Of a DNA stretch of 19,212 bases, positions 7,042-14,066 are shown piece after piece. The stretch comes from Terriglobia bacterium. GTDB lineage: Bacteria; Acidobacteriota; Terriglobia; UBA7540. Position 1 is the first letter of the stretch. Each line of letters opens with the position of its first letter. Below the pieces are notes generated by a model. That model did no database searches and had not been told where the DNA came from. It worked only from the letters and a program-made list of their open reading frames with translations. The translations under genes and the position numbers were made by a program. The stretch spans positions 1 to 19,212 of the forward strand of contig JASHTR010000362.1 in NCBI GenBank assembly GCA_030040455.1, in the 5' to 3' direction.

Positions 7042-8391
7042 ATGGTGCCATTCAAGCGCTTTATCGCGTTCCTTATCGGTTTTCTCCTTTTCATGGGTTC
7101 AGTCGCCCGCGCGCGCGTTCCATTGCCGCTCGCCACGATTAACATATTTCTACTTGAGAACGGCCTGAAAGTGCTGATGGCGCCCGATCACGAAGCGCCC
7201 GTGGCCGAGGTCCAGGTGTGGTACCACGTGGGATCGAAAGATGAGCAGCCGGGGAGGACTGGCTTCGCTCATCTGTTTGAACACTTGATGTTCGACGGCA
7301 CACGAAACCTCGCGCCCAACGAATTCTCCAATTACATCGTGCGGGCCGGCGGCATGGACAATGCCTACACCACCGAGGACGCGACGGTCTTCTGGGAAAC
7401 GATTCCCAGTGTGGATTTGCCCGTGGCTCTCTGGCTTGAAGCGGATCGCATGAGGAATCTGGAGATTACCGACTCAACGTTCAAGAACGAAAGGGAAGTG
7501 GTGGAGGAAGAACGTCGCCAGCGTTTTGACAACCAACCTTACGGCAACGTGGTCGAAACTCTCTACGCCCACGCCTTTACCGTCTCCCCCTATCGCCACA
7601 TGCCCATCGGGAGCATGGAGGATCTCCAGCACGCGAGCCTCGAGGACGTGCAGTCTTTCTATGACACTTACTACGTCCCGGAGAACGCCACGCTGGTGCT
7701 CACAGGGAACTTTGACGAAGAGCAGGCCCGGAAAGACGTCGAGCAATACTTCGGGCCACTCCGGGGAAACGATCGCCCCCTTCGCAGGGATTATGCGCAG
7801 GAGCCGTCGCAGACCTCCGAGCAAGTCGTGACGCTCCGGCAGCAGGTTGCCTTGCCCGCTTTCGTGGAAGGCTACCACATGCCGGCGGATGGCACCCCTG
7901 ACTCCTACCCCCTCCAACTTGCGGCCAAAATCCTGGCGGACGGTGAAAGCTCGTGGGTTTACCGGCGGTTGGTGTATCAAAAGCAAATGGCGATGCAAGT
8001 GGATTGCGAGGGGAACTTTACCGAGCTGCCTAACCTTTTTTTCATCTTCGCGGTCATGAACCCGGGATACTCTCCCGCGCAGGGTGAGGCGGAGGTTGAG
8101 ACCGTGCTCGACCGTCTAAAATCGGGCTCGATCACCGAAAACGATCTGAATCGGGCCAAAAACGAGTTGCTGCGCGACGACATCCTGAATCGCCAGAGCG
8201 CGCAAGGGCGCGCGGACGCGCTAGGCTACGATGCAGTCATTCTAAAAAACGCGGACCTTTATAACACGCAGCTTTCGAGATTTATACAGGTCACCGCTCG
8301 AGATATTCAACGCGTCGCGCAGAAGTATTTCATCCGCCGTAACCTGACGTTGGTGGAGGTATATCCGCAGGCGGGGCAGACAGGGAAATAG
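7042..8391 (+). CDS. M16 family zinc peptidase, catalytic partner
   Basis: This 449-residue protein has an N-terminal hydrophobic export signal (about residues 5-24) and belongs to the insulinase/pitrilysin M16 family. The inverted zinc motif HxxEH is present as HLFEH (77-81). The third ligand glutamate falls in NEREVVEEERR (Glu156 or 157), at the usual ~75-residue spacing. The C-terminal half lacks the Arg/Tyr motif (R-x-x-x-G-L-x-Y) that binds substrate in complete enzymes; the equivalent region reads WVYRRLVYQKQM. The next gene supplies that motif, so the two likely form a heterodimer acting on peptides in the periplasm. The longer open frame starts with TTG at 7006. I prefer the ATG at 7042, which begins the signal sequence, although GGAG directly abuts it. 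The gap to the partner gene is only 11 nt. Confidence 0.88.
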   Translation: MVPFKRFIAFLIGFLLFMGSVARARVPLPLATINIFLLENGLKVLMAPDHEAPVAEVQVWYHVGSKDEQPGRTGFAHLFEHLMFDGTRNLAPNEFSNYIVRAGGMDNAYTTEDATVFWETIPSVDLPVALWLEADRMRNLEITDSTFKNEREVVEEERRQRFDNQPYGNVVETLYAHAFTVSPYRHMPIGSMEDLQHASLEDVQSFYDTYYVPENATLVLTGNFDEEQARKDVEQYFGPLRGNDRPLRRDYAQEPSQTSEQVVTLRQQVALPAFVEGYHMPADGTPDSYPLQLAAKILADGESSWVYRRLVYQKQMAMQVDCEGNFTELPNLFFIFAVMNPGYSPAQGEAEVETVLDRLKSGSITENDLNRAKNELLRDDILNRQSAQGRADALGYDAVILKNADLYNTQLSRFIQVTARDIQRVAQKYFIRRNLTLVEVYPQAGQTGK

Positions 8392-8402
8392 GCCTTATTG
8401 CG

Positions 8403-9899
8403 ATGCAGAGCTGGTCACACAAACTCCTTAAGCGATGCGGGGGCTCGCCGTTTCTTCTCGTGATCCTCGGCCTGTCACTGGTGCGACTTCTTGCGGCGCG
8501 CGACCTGCCTCCGCTTGTTCCGCCTCCTCTTCCGGTGGTCATGCCCGAGCCTGCAGTGCGGGTCCTGGCGAATGAGCTGAAAGTCGTAGTCCTTGAACGG
8601 CACACCCTGCCCATCGTAACGCTGACCTTTACCACACCCGTGGGCTCGGAGGCGGATCCGCCGCGCTTACCGGGCTTGGCGCAGTTTGTTGCCTCAGTCT
8701 TGAATGAAGGAACCAAGAATCGCAGTTCGCTCCAGATTGCTGAGGCGATTGATGACGCCGGCGGAACGATCGATACGGGGGCGGACTGGGATGATTCTTA
8801 TGCCCGCCTCAGCATTCTTGCCAGCCATACGCGGCTGGCTTTTGACCTTCTGTCGGATATCGTTATTCGCCCGGCCTTCGCGCCGGATGAAGTCGAGCGG
8901 ATTCGCAAGCAGATTCTCTCCGCCCTCGACATCCTGCGCGATGATCCTTCCTACCTTGCGGATACGGTGTTTGAAAGGACGGTCTTTCAAGGGACGCCCT
9001 ATAGCCATCCAGCCGAAGGAGTAGAAGGGTCCATCCGGCGCATTACTCCGAAGGACCTCAGAAAGTTTCATGCCCGCTTCTATCGGCCCTCCAATGCCGC
9101 CCTGGTTGTGGTGGGAGATATCACCACCGCGGACGCTTTCAACCTGGCACAGCATTTTTTCGAGCACTGGCGAGGCGGGAAGTCACCCTCTCGCCCGCCT
9201 CTCCATCCTCCAACCCCGATTGCCGCGCGGCGTGTGGTGGTGATTGACGATCCCGCCGCAGTTCAGACGGAAATCCGCATCGGCAATCTCGCAATCGAAC
9301 GGGATAACCCGGATTACGATGCGCTGACCGTGGCCAACCAGATCCTCGGTGGGCCAGCTGAAAACCGGCTCTTCAGCGCGCTGCGGAGCCGGAGAGGCTT
9401 GGTCTATGGTGCCTCGAGCGATCTGGTCTGTTACCGGAGCGCTGGAGCTTGGGAGGCTAAAACATCAACCCGCACGGACGAAACGCTTAAAGCGGTCGAG
9501 GTCGTGCTCGGCCAGATGAAACGTATGACCGGGCGCGGCCTGGATCGTCAAGACCTGAGCTTCGCGCAAAATTACCTTGTTGGGCATATGGCGCTTGAAT
9601 TTGAAACACCGCAGCAGATTACGGATCAGCTTCTCGATCTGCTCACCTATAATCTGCCGCTGGATTCCTGGAACAGCTTCCCCGAGAAAATCCGCGCCCT
9701 CACCGGAGGGGAAGTTGCCGAAGCCACGCGCCGGTACCTCGAACCGCGAAAGGCAACCATTGTTCTGGTGGGAAACGCTTCAGAGTTCAAGAAAAACTTG
9801 AAGAGGTTGGGCGAGGTGCAAATCATCCCCCTTGCTAATATGGATCTGGCTTCTAAGACGCTTGAACGACCCGGCAGAGCAGCCGTAAGCCGCCGGTAG
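8403..9899 (+). CDS. M16 family peptidase-like protein, non-catalytic partner
   Basis: This 498-residue M16-fold protein begins with an N-terminal hydrophobic segment (about 17-32), then a proline-rich linker. Where the zinc motif HxxEH should be, the aligned segment reads LAQFVASVLNEGT. Both His ligands and the Glu are replaced (Gln94, Ala97, Ser98), so it cannot bind zinc in the usual way. It keeps the C-terminal substrate-binding motif NRLFSALRSRRGLVYGA that the upstream gene lacks. Such complementary active and inactive pairs are well known in bacterial M16B heterodimers. Only 11 nt separates it from the upstream gene, so co-transcription is likely. The ATG at 8403 has a weak ribosome-binding site. 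Confidence 0.88.
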   Translation: MQSWSHKLLKRCGGSPFLLVILGLSLVRLLAARDLPPLVPPPLPVVMPEPAVRVLANELKVVVLERHTLPIVTLTFTTPVGSEADPPRLPGLAQFVASVLNEGTKNRSSLQIAEAIDDAGGTIDTGADWDDSYARLSILASHTRLAFDLLSDIVIRPAFAPDEVERIRKQILSALDILRDDPSYLADTVFERTVFQGTPYSHPAEGVEGSIRRITPKDLRKFHARFYRPSNAALVVVGDITTADAFNLAQHFFEHWRGGKSPSRPPLHPPTPIAARRVVVIDDPAAVQTEIRIGNLAIERDNPDYDALTVANQILGGPAENRLFSALRSRRGLVYGASSDLVCYRSAGAWEAKTSTRTDETLKAVEVVLGQMKRMTGRGLDRQDLSFAQNYLVGHMALEFETPQQITDQLLDLLTYNLPLDSWNSFPEKIRALTGGEVAEATRRYLEPRKATIVLVGNASEFKKNLKRLGEVQIIPLANMDLASKTLERPGRAAVSRR

Positions 9900-9945
9900 C
9901 TCGAAACAGATGCCGGAAAAGGGTCCAGCCGCCGGTCATGCCACT

Positions 9946-9974
9946 TTGACACCCATAAAGCATGAAACTTTCAA
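9946..9974 (+). promoter_or_regulatory. Possible promoter for the CPBP protease gene
   Basis: A perfect TTGACA (9946-9951) is followed after 17 nt by TTTCAA (9969-9974), which matches the -10 consensus at only 3 of 6 positions. It lies in the 158-nt gap before the CPBP gene and would give a leader of about 77 nt. Confidence 0.3.
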
Positions 9975-10057
9975 AGCCGGTTGCTGAAAAGCTCTCGCAG
10001 CCGGTTATTCTGAAGAGCCGAAGGTGGGGCGAAAGCCTTTCACGCTGACGTTCAGTC

Positions 10058-11047
10058 ATGGCCATTATGAAAAAGCTGGCCTTCACCGTTCTCGCTCTAG
10101 TGCTGCTGGCGATGGTCGCGGAGGGCGTCCTCCGGCTGCAATTTCTCATTCAACAGCCTGGCCGGTTCTATGCTGTGTTCCTGGCTCTTGCACTTACATT
10201 GGGTCTGTTTGTCGCGCTCACGGATTCGCGGGTCATTAAGTGGCTGCGACGCCATGTGGTGCGTTCCGCCGCGGTGTCGGTGGCGCTGCCGCTCCTTTTG
10301 CTCATTCCTTACTTCATTGAAGCAACCGGCACCGGATCACTTTCCGGGAAGGGCATCGCGAGGTTGCTGGCATATATTCTTGTGCCCCCGCTGCTCCTCC
10401 TTCCGGACCGCCTGCATACGGCAACGCGCATCGGTTGGCGGGATATTCTGGCAATGCTGGCACTGGCCCTGCCCGTCGGCACCGGATGGCTGGGAGGAAT
10501 ATGGGCGGGGTTCGGCGGAATCCCGTTCTTTCGTCCGCTCTACTCAGTTTGTGTAGGCGCGTATGCCTTCATCGTTGTACGCAACCTTCATGACGTTGGC
10601 TACCGGCTGACGTGGCGAAAACAGGATCTCTCGCAAGGGGTTGCCAATTTCATAGGCTTTGCCATCATCGGCATTCCTCTTGGCTATGCGCTGCATTTTA
10701 TCCGTTTTCATGCCGGCCCGGCTCCGGTTGAAAGCTTCATTGTTCAATTTGTCGGAATCTATATCATGATTGCCATTCCGGAAGAGTTCTTCTTTCGCGG
10801 AATCCTGCAAAACTTCCTTGAAAAGAGTCTGCCTGGAAACCGCAGGGGCTTTTATGCGCTGCTGATCGCCTCAGCGATTTTCGGCGCCGCACATCTTCAG
10901 CACGCCCCAGTCCCGAATTGGCGCTATGCCACCCTGGCAACGATCGCGGGGATCTTCTATGGCAACACGTATCGCGACCGTCGTCGCCTCTCGGCTTCCG
11001 CCCTTACCCATACGCTTGTGGATTTTACCCGGCATTTTTGGTTCTGA
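10058..11047 (+). CDS. CPBP family intramembrane metalloprotease
   Basis: This 329-residue polytopic membrane protein has about eight hydrophobic segments. It carries the conserved CPBP (CAAX protease and bacteriocin-processing; ABI) motifs. EExxxR appears as EEFFFR (242-247), FxxxH as FGAAH (275-279), and a C-terminal histidine motif as HTLVD (318-322). These place the metal-binding and catalytic residues within the membrane. Relatives cleave prenylated proteins in eukaryotes and take part in bacteriocin maturation or immunity and other roles in bacteria; the substrate here is unknown. ATGs at 10058 and 10067 are both possible and neither has a strong ribosome-binding site. It is separated from the M16 pair by 158 nt with a possible promoter, so it is probably an independent unit. 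Confidence 0.85.
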   Translation: MAIMKKLAFTVLALVLLAMVAEGVLRLQFLIQQPGRFYAVFLALALTLGLFVALTDSRVIKWLRRHVVRSAAVSVALPLLLLIPYFIEATGTGSLSGKGIARLLAYILVPPLLLLPDRLHTATRIGWRDILAMLALALPVGTGWLGGIWAGFGGIPFFRPLYSVCVGAYAFIVVRNLHDVGYRLTWRKQDLSQGVANFIGFAIIGIPLGYALHFIRFHAGPAPVESFIVQFVGIYIMIAIPEEFFFRGILQNFLEKSLPGNRRGFYALLIASAIFGAAHLQHAPVPNWRYATLATIAGIFYGNTYRDRRRLSASALTHTLVDFTRHFWF

Positions 11048-11459
11048 CCGTGTAATTTGGAGCAACGCCCACGGAAAGAGCATTGCCATGAAGCAAATAA
11101 AACAGGCCGAGTATTTTCTCACCGCGACATACCGTGGCGGTACGCTGGCTGGGGGAGTCGCATAAACCTGACGGCGACAAGGGAACCTGGCAAGGCGAGA
11201 AATCCAAGCAGTAAAATTTGATCCCGGCTTTAAGTTAACATAATATACCTTATCAGACGTTTAAAATCCTTCAAAACTCTACTCTTCTGGGCTGCAAACC
11301 CCTTGGCTTTGCAATTTTGCGCAGGCTACAACCCGTGCTGAGGCAGAGGAATAAGAAACAAGGATCGCAGGGGGATGCATCCGAAGCGCCTGTTTGCGCT
11401 TATGGTTATTGCGAACCAGCTTGCCCACCGTATCCATCAGGCCGTTCAGCGTGAAAAGC
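11048..11459. other. Gene-free stretch after the CPBP protease
   Basis: I find no convincing coding region. A 25-codon frame from 11089 (MKQIKQAEYFL...) and a longer plus-strand frame from 11375 have no recognisable features. The stretch includes an AT-rich block near 11230-11275. The right end adjoins the hairpin that ends the minus-strand small membrane protein gene. Confidence 0.4.
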
Positions 11460-11482
11460 GAAACGGCCTGCGGATCCGTTTC
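11453..11482 (-). terminator. Hairpin terminator of the small membrane protein gene
   Basis: Read on the minus strand, GAAACGG (11482-11476), a 9-nt loop and CCGTTTC (11466-11460) form a perfect 7-bp stem starting 3 nt past the stop codon. It is followed by GCTTTTC. The placement directly after the 70-residue frame supports both the terminator and the gene. Confidence 0.45.
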
Positions 11483-11485
11483 AAC

Positions 11486-11698
11486 TCACCGGGTTGTGAC
11501 GTGCCAAGGATGGTAATGATGCTGGGTTATCAAATGGTCGGTAAGCCAACCCGCTTTCACTGCGACATTGCCGCAGACAACCGCAATTGCCCCAATACTG
11601 GCTCGGAGGAGGACAAGAATAGCAGAAACAAGGAACGCCACAGCCCCCAGGATGAGGACTAAGGATGCGCAAACCGTAAGGACTGCGATTGTATACAT
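11486..11698 (-). CDS. Small membrane protein of unknown function, His-rich tail
   Basis: I do not recognise this 70-residue protein. Residues about 3-45 are almost wholly hydrophobic (TIAVLTVCASLVLILGAVAF... then ASIGAIAVVCGNVAV). A single Arg near residue 32 divides them, so it probably forms a hairpin of two membrane helices. The C-terminal tail, from KAGW onward, contains five histidines in LTDHLITQHHYHPWHVTTR, with a possible metal-binding character. The open frame extends to 11713, but the ATG at 11698 is preferred. A strong AGAGGGAAG ribosome-binding site lies a few bases upstream. A hairpin terminator follows the stop. The ribosome-binding site, composition and terminator together argue that it is real. 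It is divergent from the toxin-antitoxin operon at 11839. Confidence 0.6.
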   Translation of the reverse strand: MYTIAVLTVCASLVLILGAVAFLVSAILVLLRASIGAIAVVCGNVAVKAGWLTDHLITQHHYHPWHVTTR

Positions 11699-11808
11699 AA
11701 TCTTCCCTCTCATTCAATTGGATGCGTTCTGATTTGCAAAAGATGCGGGTACACCCCCCGTTCAGCTATCAGGCTGGTCCCTGCGGTCAATGTCTCGGCG
11801 AGTCAGTG

Positions 11809-11822
11809 TGATACAATGTATC
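11809..11822 (+). promoter_or_regulatory. Extended -10 promoter overlapped by a palindromic operator
   Basis: TGATACAAT (11809-11817) fits the extended -10 pattern TGn-TACAAT and no good -35 is present. The same bases form the inverted repeat GATACA-A-TGTATC (11810-11822). Its position, just before the antitoxin's GGAGG ribosome-binding site at 11825-11829, fits the usual autorepression by antitoxin or toxin-antitoxin complex. Confidence 0.55.
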
Positions 11823-11838
11823 GCGGAGGTTTAAGGCG

Positions 11839-12102
11839 ATGGCGGCGACAGCCACAGTGCATATCCGCGTCGACGAAAAAGTAAAAAAGAAGGCTGTGAA
11901 AACGCTAGCGGCGATGGGCATGTCGGTTTCCGACGCAGTCCGCATATTGTTGGTGCGTGTAGCCGCTGAGAAGGCCCTGCCGTTCGAGGTTCGGGTTCCC
12001 AACCGCAAGACTCAGTCTGCGATGGAGGCCGGGGAGCGTGGCAAGGTATCCAGAGCGACCACTGTGGCCGCGATGATGGTTGAGCTCAATGCGAACGATT
12101 GA
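11839..12102 (+). CDS. RelB/DinJ family antitoxin
   Basis: This 87-residue protein has the ribbon-helix-helix N-terminus of RelB/DinJ antitoxins. A beta strand, TATVHIRVDEKVKKKA, is followed by helices with MGMSVSDAVRILLVRVAAEKALPFEVRVPN, the typical DinJ pattern ending in 'PFxxxxPN'. Such proteins bind DNA as dimers to repress their own operon and neutralise the partner toxin through the C-terminal part. GGAGG lies 9 nt upstream of the ATG. The 3' end overlaps the toxin start by 14 nt, the translational coupling common in these pairs. The palindrome across the promoter is the likely operator. Confidence 0.88.
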   Translation: MAATATVHIRVDEKVKKKAVKTLAAMGMSVSDAVRILLVRVAAEKALPFEVRVPNRKTQSAMEAGERGKVSRATTVAAMMVELNAND

Positions 12103-12373
12103 GTGGACCTCTGCCTTCAAACGCGACTACAAACGAACCAAGGCAATGCCCCGCCATCGGGATATTGAAGCTCTGTTGCATGATATGGTTACCCTTCTGA
12201 TCGATGATAAGGTGCTACCGGAGAAGCATCGCGACCACGGTCTGGGCGGTTATTGGAAGAGCTACCGTGAATGTCACCTGAAACCGGACCTGTTGCTGAT
12301 TTACAAAAAGCCCGACGATAAAACCCTACGGTTGGTGCGTATGGGTTCGCATAGCGAGTTGTTCGCTAAATAG
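12089..12373 (+). CDS. YafQ family mRNA-interferase toxin
   Basis: This 94-residue RelE-superfamily toxin cuts mRNA on the ribosome. The YafQ catalytic set can be aligned: His50 (HRDHGL), His63 and Asp67 (CHLKPD), His88 and Phe92 (GSHSELF). The tryptophan after the Asp in E. coli YafQ is leucine here. All main catalytic positions are intact, so the toxin is probably active. The frame opens at TTG 12080, but the ATG at 12089 matches the family start (MRTIEWTSAFKRDYK) and gives a 14-nt overlap with the antitoxin. The pair forms a complete type II module. Confidence 0.9.
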   Translation: MRTIEWTSAFKRDYKRTKAMPRHRDIEALLHDMVTLLIDDKVLPEKHRDHGLGGYWKSYRECHLKPDLLLIYKKPDDKTLRLVRMGSHSELFAK

Positions 12374-12480
12374 CGTACGGCCCCGTTTCAGTTGCCACGC
12401 CCGCCCCCTCCTAAACCGCTAGTTGATTCCCGCCTGATTTAGAAGGTACGGATAACGCACTTCATTGTATGATTCTCTTC

Positions 12481-12510
12481 TTGGCAATAGCCATCGCCTA
12501 GCCCTATCAT
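12481..12510 (+). promoter_or_regulatory. Predicted promoter of the DUF481 protein gene
   Basis: TTGGCA (12481-12486, 5 of 6) and TATCAT (12505-12510, 5 of 6) are separated by 18 nt. The predicted start near 12517 gives a leader of about 70 nt before the ribosome-binding site at 12579-12585. Confidence 0.5.
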
Positions 12511-12587
12511 GCTCCTTGGCCCTGCTTTAATGCTCGGACGAAATTCCCTGGTAAGCAAAACTCAATTTCGTGGCCCGCGAGGTGGTA

Positions 12588-13655
12588 ATGCGATATTTCC
12601 TGTGCTCGGCGTTCATTCTATTCATGGCGGGTGGCTGGGCCCGGGGGGACGTGGTGGTGTTTAAGAACGGGGACCACCTGACCGGAAAATGGTCTCGCGT
12701 GGAAGGAGGCAACCTATTTTTCAATTCAGAGGCCGTAGGCAGCCTGACGATTCCCCTGAGCAGGATCGAGACCTTCTCCACCTCCGGGCCCACCGTCACC
12801 GTGCTTAAAGGCGGCACGGCAGAGCGAGGGACCGCCTATTTGCTTCCAACCGGTAACTGGCTGCTCGCGCTACAAAGGGGGGTGCGAATGGTTAAGCCTG
12901 GCTCCGTCGCGGTCATATTGCCGGAACAATCTTTTGTAAAAATGGGTGGGGAGCAACGGCCGAAGGTGTATCGAAACTGGCAAGGCAAGCTTAATTTAGG
13001 GTACAGCCTCCAACGTGGAAACACACAGTCCGGAACTCTCAGCGCGGGAGTCAATGCTCTTCGCACTCAGCCCAATCTGCCGGGAATGCAGACGCGCTGG
13101 CGCACGCATTACAATTTGAATATGCTTCTGGCCACGACGAGCACCACCTCAAGCGGCGTTGCGATCAGCTCCAACACCTTCACCTCGGGCATCCGCCAGG
13201 ACTACATGTTTAATGCCTATGATTTCGCTTACGTGCAGACGCAATTCGATCATATCCAGCCGCAGGCGCTCAATTTGCGGCAGACCTATGGCGGAGGATT
13301 TGGCAAGGACGTTCACCGGACCTCGAAGGTGGAGGTCAGTCTTCTCGGTGGCGTCACATACGTCAACGAGGATTTCCAGGGCGTGCCCCGGAGACAAAAT
13401 ATGGAAGGCTTCGCGGGCGAACGGCTGAGGGTGCAACTTTCAAAGCGAGTTCATCTCATCAACTCCCTCGATCTTTATCCTAACATCACGTCGGCAGGCC
13501 AATTTCGCGGCGACACCAGCACCACCCTCAGCTTCAGTCTTAATTCCCGGCTCTCATTGAACACCAGCGTGGTGGATTTTTATCTTGGCGAACCTCCGAC
13601 CGGGAGCCGCGCAAATAACCTGACTGCCACCACCGGCATAAGCGTGAATTTCTGA
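12588..13655 (+). CDS. DUF481 family outer-membrane protein
   Basis: This 355-residue protein has a signal peptide (MRYFLCSAFILFMAGGWARG, cleavage near residue 20). A short N-terminal region follows (DVVVFKNGDHLTGKW...LSRIETFST), typical of proteins annotated with DUF481 in acidobacteria-like genomes. From about residue 125 to the end it alternates strands (WQGKLNLGYSLQRGNTQSGTLSAGVNA ... TLSFSLNSRLSLNTSVVDFYLG) and ends in an aromatic residue (SVNF). This is the pattern of a beta-barrel inserted by the BAM machinery, like YdiY. The substrate or role is unknown. The frame opens at GTG 12570, but ATG 12588 is preferred: GAGGTGG at 12579-12585 is well spaced and the signal peptide begins there. 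It sits between two toxin-antitoxin loci. Confidence 0.8.
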   Translation: MRYFLCSAFILFMAGGWARGDVVVFKNGDHLTGKWSRVEGGNLFFNSEAVGSLTIPLSRIETFSTSGPTVTVLKGGTAERGTAYLLPTGNWLLALQRGVRMVKPGSVAVILPEQSFVKMGGEQRPKVYRNWQGKLNLGYSLQRGNTQSGTLSAGVNALRTQPNLPGMQTRWRTHYNLNMLLATTSTTSSGVAISSNTFTSGIRQDYMFNAYDFAYVQTQFDHIQPQALNLRQTYGGGFGKDVHRTSKVEVSLLGGVTYVNEDFQGVPRRQNMEGFAGERLRVQLSKRVHLINSLDLYPNITSAGQFRGDTSTTLSFSLNSRLSLNTSVVDFYLGEPPTGSRANNLTATTGISVNF

Positions 13656-13675
13656 CGGCGTCTTCGCGGTTATCT

Positions 13676-13915
13676 TCAACGATCCGCCTCCCAATCGTCC
13701 TCTTGGCTAACCGGAGAAACGATATCACCGATAATCTCAGCCGTGCCCGCCATTGACCCCACCCAGCTTTTGGGGCGTGGAGGAGCCGAAGGCGGGATCA
13801 CCTCCGCGACCGGTTGCCCGAAGCGGGTGATCAAAACAGGTTTCTTGGTGCGCCGAACTCTTTCCAGGACGGCAAGGCACGTCGCCTTAAACTCCGAGAT
13901 GGCCATACTCTCCAT
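13676..13915 (-). CDS. Orphan VapB/Phd-YefM type antitoxin
   Basis: This 79-residue protein has a Phd/YefM DNA-binding N-terminus (MAISEFKATCLAVLERVRRTKK, then PVLITRFGQPVAEVIPP). Its toxin-neutralising tail (SWVGSMAGTAEIIGDIVSP...DDWEA) is of the form found in antitoxins that partner VapC PIN-domain toxins. The toxin gene would normally follow immediately on the same strand. Instead the 20 nt after the stop lead directly into the end of the convergent DUF481 gene, and no PIN-domain frame is visible. The toxin has probably been lost or is encoded elsewhere. Starts at 13915 and 13906 are both possible. The second has GGAG 3 nt upstream; the first lies 8 nt after a possible -10. Confidence 0.8.
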   Translation of the reverse strand: MESMAISEFKATCLAVLERVRRTKKPVLITRFGQPVAEVIPPSAPPRPKSWVGSMAGTAEIIGDIVSPVSQEDDWEADR

Positions 13916-13923
13916 GCTAAAAA

Positions 13924-13964
13924 AATAATTTCCATTAGTTTACTATAGTCAACGACCATGGTCG
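13924..13964 (-). promoter_or_regulatory. Possible promoter and palindrome before the orphan antitoxin
   Basis: On the minus strand TTGACT (13952-13947, 5 of 6) is followed after 17 nt by ATTATT (13929-13924, 3 of 6), ending 8 nt before the ATG at 13915. Just upstream is a perfect 12-bp palindrome, CGACCATGGTCG (13953-13964), which could be an operator. ACTATAGT beside the -35 is also self-complementary. Confidence 0.35.
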
Positions 13965-14066
13965 ATCCCCCGAGCGGCCAACGTCTCTCGAATTTGCAAC
14001 GGAGCAGCCTAAGATATCCAGAGAGCATTCGGAAAAACGACCGGCAGTGGCCCTCCCGGACAATAG

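Noticed and set aside
7474..7998. Minus-strand frame of 174 residues
   Set aside because: Antisense to the catalytic M16 peptidase.
11375..11662. Plus-strand frame of 95 residues
   Set aside because: It overlaps the better supported minus-strand small membrane protein, which has a ribosome-binding site and terminator; this frame is hydrophilic with no features.
13540..13728. Minus-strand frame that could be the toxin for the orphan antitoxin
   Set aside because: It overlaps the antitoxin in another frame, is Arg-rich and has none of the acidic PIN-domain residues.
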